From Rhizophagus sp. LPA8_4_AMF (taxonomy: Eukaryota > Glomeromycota > Glomeromycetes > Glomerales > Glomeraceae), in assembly GCA_021464525.1 (NCBI GenBank), contig JADRCO010000405.1, positions 1-34,494 on the forward strand: DNA of 34,494 nucleotides. The letters are read 5' to 3'. Each line of letters opens with the position of its first letter. Position 1 is the stretch's first letter. A program made the position numbers and the translations under genes. Positions 1 through 9,524 of this stretch are shown here, piece after piece. Under the pieces are notes generated by a model, which ran no database searches, had not been told where the DNA came from, and saw only the letters and a program-made list of their open reading frames with translations.

Positions 1-364
1 TAATTGTAATATTACAGTATTGTCACTTTATTTTTATTAAAAATGTAAAACAGCACTATTACCTTACGATCAACTGTAGATCGCATTATACTATTGTCTA
101 ACCTTATTACTGAAGCTCCCACTTTTTGTCACTATAAACGGGTGGAGGAAGCAGCAATGGCTCTCCTCCTATAGGCACTAATACCTCTACCCATTTACAG
201 AGGAGAGGCTTTTCGTAAAATATGTATATATATATAAGCATATATATACATATCTAAAAAGAAATATAAAAAAATCAAATTTCGGGGAAAAGCCTCTTAT
301 TTATATAAAATTATGAATTACGTGATTCACGTGACATAATTTAAAATATCTGATTTTTTTTTAA
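1..364. other. AT-rich spacer with small inverted repeat
   Basis: No coding signal was seen. An 11-bp inverted repeat, AGAGGCTTTTC at 204-214 and its complement at 287-297, encloses an alternating (TA)n stretch around 225-255 and could form a hairpin or cruciform. No recognised element family is visible. Confidence 0.4.
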
Positions 365-545
365 ACTTTAACGAAACTTTTTTTCTTCTTTTTCTCACGG
401 TCTTACTCTTCCCTTCCCTGTCTTTTTTCTCTTCCCTCTTTCTTTTCCCTCTTTTTTCTCTCCCTCCTCTTTTCTCTTTTCCCTTCTTTTTTCTTCCCCC
501 ACTTTTTTTTTCTTTTCCCTCTTTTTTCTCTTCTCTCTCTTTACT
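365..545. repeat. Pyrimidine-strand (CT-rich) tract
   Basis: About 180 bases in which the + strand is almost entirely T and C, with imperfect repeats of a CTCTTTTCCCTTCTTTTTTC-like unit. Such polypyrimidine/polypurine mirror-like DNA can adopt triplex structures. It lies directly upstream of the mini-exon-like array and grades into the poly-T tracts that precede each AG there. Confidence 0.6.
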
Positions 546-2100
546 TTAGAATATCGGTAATTCTTTTTTATTTATTTCTTCCGTCTTTTAGCGAACAGTT
601 TCTAATAGTTCGTTCTTTACTCTTTTTTTAGACTATTTTCTTTCAGTAAGTTAAAATTTTTTTTTTCTTTCATTTTTTTTATTTTAACAAAACATTAATT
701 AATGTTTCATTTTTTTTCTTTTTTTTAGACAGTCGAGCTTTTTCTTTTTTAGGTTTTTCCAGATTTTCTTAAAACGTAAAATTTTGGTAAGTTATATATA
801 TTTAATTTTTTTATTTTAATGAAACGTTAATTAACATTTCATTCTTATTTTCTTTTTTTAGACGGTCAGCTTTTTCTTTTTTAGGTTCTTCCAGATTTTC
901 TTAACACGTGAAATTTTGGTAAGTTATATATTCTTTTTCTTTAATTTTTTTTGTCTTAACGAAATGTTTACTAACTTTTCATCTTTCTTTCTTTTTTTTA
1001 GACGGTCGGCTTTTTCTTTTTTAGGTTAATTGATTTATGCCATCGGTTCTAAGTCTTTCCCGTAAAAATTTTGGAACAAAAAGATCATTAATATTTCATA
1101 TTTTCAAATGTTAAGCAGAATCATAATATATAAATTTATAAATTTCGTTTATAGGATATTTAATGGCGAATGTTAAAGATTTTTTTGCTGAAGCTGAATT
1201 GAGAAAATCTTCACCTTTCTTCCAGATTTCTTTGACACGTGAAATTTCAGTAAATTATGATAATTTTTTTTATTTTAGCGAAACGTAACTAATATTTCAT
1301 CTTTTTTCTTTTTTTTAGACGTCAGCTTTCTCTTTTTTTTGGGTTTTCTGGATTCCTTGACATGGTAAGTTATAAAAATTTTTGGATGTATGAAGGATCT
1401 TTATTTTTTATTTTATCATGCATTATATATATTTTCTTTTTTTTTATTTTAGCGAAACGTTAACTTATGTTTCGTTTCTTTTTTTAGGTGGCTGACTCTT
1501 TGGTTCTATGGACATGAATATCAGTGAGTATTTTTTATATTTTTATTTTAATTTTGTACTTAACGAACATTCATTAACAGTTTGTTTTTTCTTTTTTATA
1601 CAGTTGATTTATCGGGTCTCTTGGACGACATGGAATTGTGGTAATTAAAAATTTTTTAATTTTTTTTAGCTTGCATTAAAAGCTTTTTAATCGTTCACTT
1701 TTATTTTCTTTTTAGGTTGTTCTTTCAGACCTTTTTGAACGACATTGAAATTGTAAAAATTTTTTTGTTTTTTTCTAACTTAACAAATATTTTCTTTTTT
1801 TTAGGTAGTTTTTGGTTTTCCAGATTTCTCTATATAGGATTTTTATAAGTGTATAATTTCAATTTTATTTTCTTTACTTCGTCTTTATCGAATGATTACT
1901 AAAAGTTTTATTTTCATTTTTTTAAATGAGTTGTTCTTTGAGTATTTAAATGTATGGAATATGGTGGAAATTTTTTCTTAATTATTTAATTCAATGAAAC
2001 ATTTTCTAATGTTTAAATTTTACTTTTTTTAGACGGCTGGATCTCTAAACATGTGGAATTTCAGTGGATTTTGTGTTCGTAATGTTATAGTATTATTCTT
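541..2100 (+). repeat. Array of degenerate mini-exon/intron-like repeats
   Basis: Roughly a dozen diverged units of about 100-140 bp. Each has a long T-rich run ending in TTTAG, a short exon-like block, then GTAAGT or a close variant, then AT-rich sequence with a branch-site-like TTAAC or CTAAC before the next T-run. Clear examples are exon-like blocks 632-645, 729-786 and 862-918, each preceded by AG and followed by GTAAG. A TACTAAC at 969-975 sits 26 nt before the AG at 1000-1001. Blocks share ACGGTCGGC and CAGATTTTCTT-like cores, so the units are duplicates rather than chance splice sites. No long reading frame joins them. I do not recognise the family; it could be a duplicated non-coding spliced transcript or part of an unknown repeat. 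Confidence 0.6.
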
Positions 2101-2429
2101 CTCATTTGCGAAGAAATTTTATCAAATAAGAAGGAAAATAATGTATTAAATTATTTAATATTTTATGATAAATTTGCAAGAAATAATGAATATACAAGTC
2201 TTTTAACATTTCTATTTACTTTTGTAGGTTTCGAGCCTAGAACATGTCGTCTTCTCTAAAATAACTCTACTTTTTATGTCTTATCAAATGGATCACTTTT
2301 ACCTACTGTTATAAGAATTAAAATTTTGGAATTTTCTGTGAAAACTATTCTCGATAATTATATCATTAGATTATTTATACTTTACAATTATGTAATTACA
2401 CGCCTGAAACACCAGAATTTGTAAGTTTT

Positions 2430-2990
2430 GCCGCATTCTATTAACTAGAAACGTTTCTTAACGTTTCATTTACTATTTTTTGTGGCTTCATAAAATTGGA
2501 AGTTTTTTTTAAATTTTTATTTTTTTATTAGAAACGATTTTTAACATTTCTTATCTTTTTTTTTATAGTCCCAGAAGGTTTTGAATTGATATCTGAAAAT
2601 TGAAAATGGAAGTTTTGCAAAAAAACTTACCGTCTTTTTTGCTTTTTTAATTAGAAATGTTTAAACATTTATTTTTTTTATAAATTCTGCCTTCTTTGAA
2701 TCCTATTGTTTGAATACTTTTGAGCGTTAGGACTTGTGCAGAAAAGGATTTTTTTGATTTTTTTTTAACGAAACATCAGATAACAAAATGTTACTAATTA
2801 CCGTATACATTAGAAATTAAGCACCCTTTTTTTGACCGTAATTCTGGCTAAGAACAGCATAATGTAGGCCAAAATTTTCATAATTCTGGCCAGGGGTGCT
2901 TATGTTTGGGGATGCTTAATTTCTGATGTATACGGTATTAGTTCTTTTCCTTTTTAGATGTGTTGGATTCATGGATTTGATGTAATGTCA
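2430..2990 (+). repeat. Second block of the intron-like repeat array, interrupted by a MITE
   Basis: Three or four further degenerate units continue the same architecture. Motifs such as AACGTTTCTTAACGTTTCA and poly-T runs ending in AG recur near 2450-2570, 2650-2690 and 2760-2960. The unit at 2780-2960 is split by the small inverted-repeat element at 2801-2935: a branch-like ACTAA lies on its left and the T-rich acceptor on its right. No coding sequence is seen. Confidence 0.45.
2801..2935. mobile_element. 135-bp MITE-like inverted-repeat element with TA target duplication
   Basis: The termini CCGTATACATTAGAAATTAA and TTAATTTCTGATGTATACGG are near-perfect inverted repeats of about 26 bp. 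TA lies on both sides (2799-2800 and 2936-2937), the target preference of Tc1/mariner/pogo transposons. It has no coding capacity. The inner AAATTAAGCACCC followed by a T-run resembles the TIR of the pogo-like element at 8934-11001 (AATTTAAGCACCCC then T-run). It may therefore be a non-autonomous relative mobilised by that family; this last step is inference. Confidence 0.75.
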
Positions 2991-2992
2991 AA

Positions 2993-3165
2993 TAATGCAA
3001 TGATAATATATTTTAATAATACTTTAATAATGCTAAAACAATGCTAAAACAATGCTTTAATAATGCTAAAATAATGCTAAAACAATACTTTAGTAATGCT
3101 AAATCAATACTTTAATAATACTAAAACAATACTTTAATAATGCTTTAATAATATTTTAATAATAC
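2993..3165 (+). repeat. AATGCTAAAAC/AATACTTTAAT minisatellite
   Basis: Imperfect tandem repeats of an 11-base unit alternate between AATGCTAAAAC and AATACTTTAAT variants, about fifteen copies. It is simple-sequence DNA with no coding role apparent. Confidence 0.7.
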
Positions 3166-3756
3166 GCTTAACTACTGCTTAACTACATGGTTGCAATGAA
3201 TAAATATAGTACAGTTACCATACATAATCATGTTTTTATAACGCATTGTATAATGCTAAATAATAACGCCTATAAACAATGGCTAAACAACGTAATAATA
3301 ATACAGTTTTTGCATCATTTAATTTTTTGATATTTTAGCAAAGGTCTTATTATCAACTGTTTTGTTACCAGCAGTATTTTTGTTAGAAAAGTCATAAAAT
3401 TTCTGGGTTGCAACACTACAGTATTTTTCATATTTTTAGTACTGCAACGAGAATTATTTTTTTGCTGTCGACTCATTTTGTAAATTTACAATGATACCGA
3501 AATAAACTAATTAAGGTTGGAAGTTAATAAAATCATTCTTAAATAAGTGAAGTCTAATTGAATTTCTATTATTTCTATTACTAATACTATTTTGCTGAGT
3601 TTGATTTAAAAGTCTATTTAACTGAATTTCTATTATTAATACTTAACTGAAATATATTATTATATTATTAATGATTTTTTACCAATAGATGAATAACAAT
3701 TAAATTAATATAACAATTATTTCTATGAAAAATTTAAGATAATATATTTTTATCAG
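3166..3756. other. AT-rich spacer
   Basis: No gene, repeat family or RNA was recognised here. The segment runs from the minisatellite to the first supported codons of the CACTA pseudogene. Confidence 0.4.
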
Positions 3757-5303
3757 ATAAAGTATTTTGTAATTGTTTAAAATGTCAGCAAAATGATGTT
3801 GAACATGGTATTGGTCTCCTAATTCCTAAATCAACTAGAACTAGACATCACAAATCTAACTATAAACAATCAAAACAATTAGAGATTTCAAGCCTAAGTT
3901 CAAGCCCTAGTTCTAGTTCTTCAATACTTATTACTCCTAATATCCAAAAGATCCAAAAGTGATAATATAGATAGTAACTTTAATAAGAAGAATATGATTA
4001 CTGAAGATGGGAAAAATAATTCACCTTTAGCTATCAACTTCATTCAACTTCTTATAGACAACAATGTATTCATAATTACTGATATTGATCAGCTTTCTAC
4101 AGATAAGGAGGACAAATTATCTATGATTACTGATGATGATCAGCTTCTTACAGATGAGGAATCTATGATTACCGATATTGATCATATTTCCACAGATAAA
4201 GAGGACAATTTACTTATGATCACTGATTACAACCAGTTTTACACAGATGTGAAAAATAGTTCATCTATGATTGCTGATTCTGATTATCAATGCACAAATG
4301 AAGAGAAATCTTCAATAAATTCTAGAATTGATGAATCTTCTGCTAACAATTCAAGTGAATCTTCTAAAAATAATAATGGTATAAGTAAATTACTATGTAA
4401 TTAGCCTACTAATTTATTAATATAAATTTATTAACAAATTAATTTAATTTTATAGATGCTATTCAATTACAAGATGAAATGATTTGTGCTATAAAATTAT
4501 TTGGAGTAAAGTCACATTGTAATATGATAGATAATACTTTTTTGCAAATTATGCTGGCGGTCAATGGTGGTAATATAAGCCAATACTAAGTTAAGAAAGC
4601 TCTGAAATTCATAGTAAATTTGGAGCCAACATGGATTGATATGTGCATAAATTCTTGCTATACATATACTGGATGATATGAAAATTGTATTCAATGTGAA
4701 TATTGTGACTCCCCAAGATTTCAAAATGTAGAACAATATACTCTCTGATGTCAAATGGCTTACTTTTCAATTAAAGACAGACTTAGAATTCAATATCAAG
4801 ATTCAAACCATTCTCAAGAGTTAAGATATTATGCTAATTATATTTGTAATGGCAATATTAAAGATATATTTAATGGTTTAAGATATCAAAAACCTTTATT
4901 TAGCAATTTTTTTTAAGATGAACAAGATGTAGCACTAACTGGATTAGTAGATGGTTACCAGATCTTTTAACAAAAAACTGATGATTATTAGGTAGTTCTT
5001 ATGATTAATGCAAATCTTTGTCCAGAAAAATGTGTTAAAAAATATAATCTCCTAGTAACTGCAATTATTTCAGATCCAAAAGAACCTAAGAATTTCAATT
5101 CATTTATGCATCCAATAGTTTGTGAGTTAAAAGAATTAGAAAGTATAATAATGTATTTTAATAATAGTTACAGATTTATAGAATATTAATATAATATAAT
5201 TAAAGTATATAATATTATTTATTTATAGCTGAATTGATTGCTATGATGGATTAAAATAAGAGAATTTTATATTACAAGCTTATGTTTTATTATGGTCTTA
5301 ATA
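3757..5303 (+). pseudogene. Decayed CACTA-type (Tnp2 family) transposase, N-terminal half
   Basis: This is the remnant of a cut-and-paste CACTA transposase. The first exon (3757-4378) opens with a cysteine motif reading CNCLKC, then a Ser-rich linker, then a repeated MITDxDQLSTDKED-like acidic segment. A one-base frameshift lies near 3940-3965. A 77-bp intron (4379-4455) is followed by exon 4456-5142. That exon encodes a CxxC zinc-like motif (CEYCDSPRF), then SIKDRLRIQYQD, then MINANLCPEKCVKKYN and the SDPKEPKNFNSF segment typical of Tnp2 domains (PF02992). It stays in one frame yet carries six in-frame stops at 4587, 4674, 4746, 4914, 4968 and 4989. A last exon after about 5229 reads IDCYDGLK...LLWS and then homology ends, so the catalytic C-terminal half is missing. 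The family call rests on recognition, not a search. Confidence 0.78.
4080..4290 (+). repeat. In-frame tandem peptide repeat in the transposase linker
   Basis: Within the first exon of the CACTA pseudogene, four to five imperfect copies of a block encoding MITDxDQLSTDKED follow one another, about 50-60 bp each. The repeats are acidic and probably disordered. They expand the linker between the N-terminal cysteine motif and the transposase domain. Confidence 0.65.
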
Positions 5304-6889
5304 TGAGTAATTCCAAAAAAAAATATTAAGTTTTTATTTAATGATGTAATTTCAAAAAAATTTTTTTTAATGAAATAATATTGCTAAATTTTTATTTAAT
5401 AATATAATTTGATTTTTTGAAAATATATATATAAGTTTTTTTTTTGTATATAAATTTATGAACTTTTTCTTTTTTTTATATACAATTTTTTTTTTTCATA
5501 TTATTTTTTTTTTTATATATAATAATGAACAGAAAATAAAAATAAATTGAAAAAAAAGTACAGAACTGTAGTTTTCAAAGAATATAAACAATCAAGAAAC
5601 AATAATATTACTGATAATATTGGTATACTCAAATTATTTAATATTACAATTATGATTAAAATTAACTTAATATTGAGTCTAATTTTAAAATTACAAATAA
5701 AGGTTAACAGGTTTTGAAAAGTCTATTAAAACTATTTTATAAAATCAAAATAGGTTAAAGAAATTAGCAAGTAAAATTATTAAGAAACAATCTGAATTGA
5801 AAGAAATAATTTGTACATACTAAAAGATGATTATTAATGAACTAAAAATGATTCTTTAACAAACAAAGTATCAAGAAAACTCATTATAAAATTAAATCAA
5901 ATAAAACTTTATATTTACCAAATAATAATATTTAAAAAATATTAAAATTTTATACTTACTAAATAATAAAAAAAATAAATACTTAATAATATTAAATTTG
6001 ACTATTTATTAAGTATTTAAAAAATTAAATACTTTTTTAATACTTTAAAATAATATTTATAAATACTTTTTCAACATACCTTATATTCAATAAGTACTAT
6101 TAATAAATATTTAATAAGTACTTTAGTAAATATTGTGATAAAAGCTGACTTTATATATGTAAAATAATTTTATCTTTATCCAATATATTTATTTTATATT
6201 GATTAATTGCTTAATTGCTTATTTAGAAGATATCAAAAAATATAGCAAAAATAGTTTTTTCAATATTAATTTATGCAGATAAAGAGGAATTAAATATCAT
6301 GGTAAAATTATACTTAAAAATTAAATATAGTGATTTTTTCAATAGATTTAATATCACAAATTGGAACATATATTTTAATATAAAAATTTATACCTATTTT
6401 CAATGTTTATATGCATTTAAGAGTAAATATTAACATAATTTAACAGTTAGTATAAAGACTTCAATCAGAAAGAGAATTATTATAGAAACTTCAATCAAAA
6501 AGAGAATTATTATTAGTAAGACATAATATTTGGTTATTTTGGTAAAATGACTCTTTCTCAAATAAATATTTTAGCTTTTTTCACAGATATAATGAAATAG
6601 AAAAAAAAGTCAGCAGTCACAAAATGGTTTAATCAACTATTTACAATAAATGAAATAATTATAAAGTATTAATAGAAATTGTTGATAAAGTATTTAGTAT
6701 GAAAAATCAAATTAATCTATAAATGGCATATGTAATTGCTATATATACTACATTTTTTGACTTTAAAAATAACTGGATCAAATGCAAAGAAAGCTTAGTA
6801 ATGAAGAAAAAAATTCATTTGTTTTTTATATTTTTATTTTATTATTTATAAAGCTTTGAATGATTAATTTAGTCCAAATTTCAGATTAA
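5304..6889. other. AT-rich intergenic/decayed region
   Basis: No reading frame of note and no recognisable homology were seen. It begins with long A and T runs (5300-5560) and may include the eroded 3' half of the CACTA element, but nothing supports that directly. The only structured item is a 25-bp direct duplication (6458-6482 and 6488-6512). Confidence 0.4.
6458..6512 (+). repeat. Short tandem duplication
   Basis: The unit ACTTCAATCAGAAAGAGAAT plus flank occurs twice with one mismatch and a 30-bp period. It is a simple local duplication. Confidence 0.7.
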
Positions 6890-6931
6890 TTTTCTGATTG
6901 GTCAAAATCATTTTCACGTAATAACTTATCT

Positions 6932-8058
6932 AAGGTTGCTTGCCAAAATTAGGGGGTTTTAGCAAGATGGCATATGTAAAATTGCCAAAACTAGTTTCGC
7001 AAAATCATTCTAAAATGCTGAAATGCTGAAATTGCTGAAATTTGCAAAACTGTCAAAGTCTGCCAAAACTATTTTGCAGTTTTGGCATAGTATATCATAT
7101 GATTTTGACATCTGCAACTTGCAGATCAGATAAAAAGTTTTTTTTTAATTAAAAAAAAATTTTTTTCTTTTTTAATTTTTAAGGTGCCAAACCAAACTTA
7201 TACATGAAGTAATTAGGTAGATCCATAAGTGTATGTGATGTGTGTTAAATAAGAAATATTTCTAATGTTTCTTTCTTCTTTTTGTAAAAACGCCAGAACG
7301 AATTACACAAACTGGACTTTGGGTGAAAGATAAATGGGAAGGGAGGTTTTTTTATTTTTCTTTTTAGTAACATTATTAACATTACTTTTTTTTATTATAA
7401 GAATGCCAGACGAATTATATAAACCAGACTTTAAGTTAAAGGTAAATGGGAAGGAGTTCATTTTTATGTGCTTTTTTTAGTAACATTATTAACGTTACAT
7501 TTTTTTCTTTTATTGTAGGAATGCTAGAACAAATTAGATAAACCAAACTTTGAGTTAAAGATAATGGAAAGAAGTTTTATTTTTATGTGTTTTTTAGTAA
7601 TGTTATTAACATTACATTTTTTTCATTTATTATAGGAATACCAAAACGAATTAGACAAACCAGACTTTAGGTTAGAGGTAATTGGAGAAGGTTTCATGTT
7701 TGTTCTTTTCTTTAGTAATATTATTAATGTTAAATTTTTTTCTTTTATTGTAGGAACATTAGAACAAGTAAAATGAACTGAACTTTAAGTGAAAGGTAAT
7801 GAGGAAGGGAGAGGGAAATTTTTTAATCATTTTTTTTAATAACTTTTAATAATATTTTTTTCTTTTTTTTGCAGATTCTCAGACTGCTAATATACTGAAA
7901 CTATGCCAAAATATTATTAAATACTAGTATCAGCTACGTTAAAACTATGCCGAAAAGTTTTGGCAAGTTTTGGCAATTTCACAGTTTCACAATTTCTTCA
8001 CTATATATAAGGTTTCGACTTTTAGCATTAGATCAAATAGGTTTTGGCAAGCAACCTT
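6932..8058. mobile_element. Element B: 1.1-kb inverted-repeat element nested in A
   Basis: The termini are perfect 17-bp inverted repeats, AAGGTTGCTTGCCAAAA at 6932-6948 and its complement at 8042-8058. TGCCAAAAC-like motifs are repeated subterminally at both ends (6980-7090 and 7900-7980). There is no transposase. The interior (about 7250-7870) is an array of exon-like cassettes. Because it interrupts one arm of element A, it inserted later. No clean target duplication could be resolved. Confidence 0.65.
7250..7870 (+). repeat. 117-nt-period array of 42-nt exon-like cassettes
   Basis: Cassettes at 7402-7441, 7519-7560, 7636-7677 and 7754-7795 start 117-118 nt apart, and an older copy lies near 7289. 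Each is preceded by T-rich sequence ending TTGTAG or TTATAG/TTATAAG and followed by GTAAATGG, GTAATTGG or GTAATGAGG. In one case the GT has mutated to AT. The spacer carries ATTATTAACATTAC, a branch-site-like element, 25-30 nt before the AG. The cassette consensus begins GAATGCCAGAACGAATTAGA and is 14 codons long, but several copies carry stops. The architecture matches the 541-2100 array although the cassette sequence differs. Confidence 0.65.
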
Positions 8059-8342
8059 AAACTCACTATCTAGTGATTATAAAATAATAATCTATAGCTC
8101 ATTTAAGTCCTTTCATCAAAAGCTTTCGAATAGTACCTAAATCATCTTTTTAGCATCAATGGATAGTAAAATAATTTTAAAAAAATACTTTATGGCAACT
8201 TACTATCTATTAATGCTAGAAAGATGATTTAGATATTATTCAAAAGCTCTTGACAAGAGGATTTGAATGAGTTATAAATCATCATTTTATGATCACTAGA
8301 TGGTAAACTATTATGTGAAAATGATTTTGACCAATCAGAAAA

Positions 8343-8933
8343 GAATTGAAAATAGAATCGAAATCAGAACTATTTAAAGTTTTAATTATTTATTAATATT
8401 ATTTAGTTTAAAAATTTAATAATATAAATTTTTAGAATAAATTGGAAAATAAATAATATATTGAGTCTGATAATATTTATGATGATGATAATAATAATAA
8501 TAATAATGATAATTATGGAAAAAATAATAATATTGTAGTCAGTTTAATTAATATTTAAAATGTAAAGTATTGTTAGGCCATTAATCTTCAATGGTAAAGA
8601 AAAAAGTTATATAATAAATTATAAATATTAAATGTTTTTTTTTAAAAAAATATTAAAATAATAAATAAAAAGTTTTGAAGTTTGCTATTTAATAATTTTT
8701 TTTTTGAAATTTGAAAGTGGAGTAGCAAAATTAACATTTTTATAAGATTTCATAAGTATATATATTTAATATTACTTGGCCTTAATAGTAGATTTTTAGA
8801 ATTATATACATTACAAAATATTATACCATAAATAAATATATTTAATAGTTTCAACTGTTGTATTTGCTCAGTAAAAATTTTATTGAAGTATAATATTTTA
8901 AAATTTAATCAATAAAAGCAGTGACATACAGTA
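8343..8933. other. AT-rich spacer with trinucleotide microsatellite
   Basis: No coding signal was seen. A GAT/AAT microsatellite lies at about 8479-8515. The rest is A/T runs up to the pogo-like element. Confidence 0.4.
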
Positions 8934-9109
8934 TATGTAAAATCTTGAATTTAAACATCTCTATTACTTTTGCTATAACATTTGCATAAACTAAAATTAA
9001 ATACACTTTAAAATTTAAGTACCCCATATATAAAATTTTGCTAATGCTAAATCTTAGATAAAAAAAAAAATTTTTTTTTTAAAATATTAAAACCAGTAAG
9101 TTTAATCAA

Positions 9110-9400
9110 AAAAATTTTATTGTTGGCTAACTTTTAAAAGAAATTTTTTTCTTTTTATAGGGATGCCAGACTTTTTAGATGAACAGATTTAACACTAAAA
9201 TTAACTGAAAAGAGAAAAGTATGAATTAAAAAATGTTCTAACATTCCTTTTTTTTCTTTTTGTAAGACCAGTTTCTTGGAATTTAAACAGACTGTTAAAA
9301 GTGAATAAAGGAGAACAGGTGTATCTTTTTTAAAAGCTAAGAAATGTTTCTAATATTTCTTTCTTTTATTTTTAGGAAATAGTATTATTTTTTGAATTGA
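9110..9400 (+). repeat. Third exon-like cassette array, inside the pogo-like element
   Basis: Two or three cassettes have the same layout as the arrays at 541 and 7250. A T-rich run ending in TTTTTATAG is followed by GGATGCCAGAC (from about 9160). A run ending TTTTGTAAG is then followed by ACCAGTTTCTTGG (from about 9267), ending in GAACAG before GTGTATC at about 9320. TTATTTTTAG follows near 9375. The GATGCCAGAC start resembles the 7402-7795 cassettes. It lies between the left TIR and the 3' end of the transposase, where no sequence is needed for the transposon. Confidence 0.45.
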
Positions 9401-9524
9401 AATATGCTGAAATGATCAAATTATGCTGAACTAAGTTTAGGACTTTAGGTCATCAATCTTATTAACAATACATAAAAAGAGTTTATGTAAGAAAATTTTT
9501 TATTTATTATTTAATTGCTAATGA

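Larger units (their letters stand above)
6890..8342. mobile_element. Foldback element A, split by an insertion
   Basis: The outer termini 6890-6921 and 8311-8342 are inverted copies matching at 31 of 32 positions (TTTTCTGATTGGTCAAAATC at the left tip). The left arm stops at about 6931 and its continuation resumes at 8059, reading ACTATCTAGTGATTATAAAA. The right arm reads inward through 8310 to about 8200 as the complement of 8059-8185, including TTCAAAAGCTC and AGATGATTTAG blocks. Without the insert the element is about 326 bp, almost wholly palindromic and non-coding. This is a typical foldback/MITE, apparently non-autonomous. Confidence 0.7.

Noticed and set aside
541-2100. CRISPR array or tandem repeats with spacers
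   Set aside because: Units are diverged, spacing is variable, and the conserved positions are splice-like signals in a eukaryotic sequence.
4512-4754. Minus-strand 80-codon frame
   Set aside because: Antisense shadow of the CACTA transposase exon, which shows clear protein homology on the + strand.
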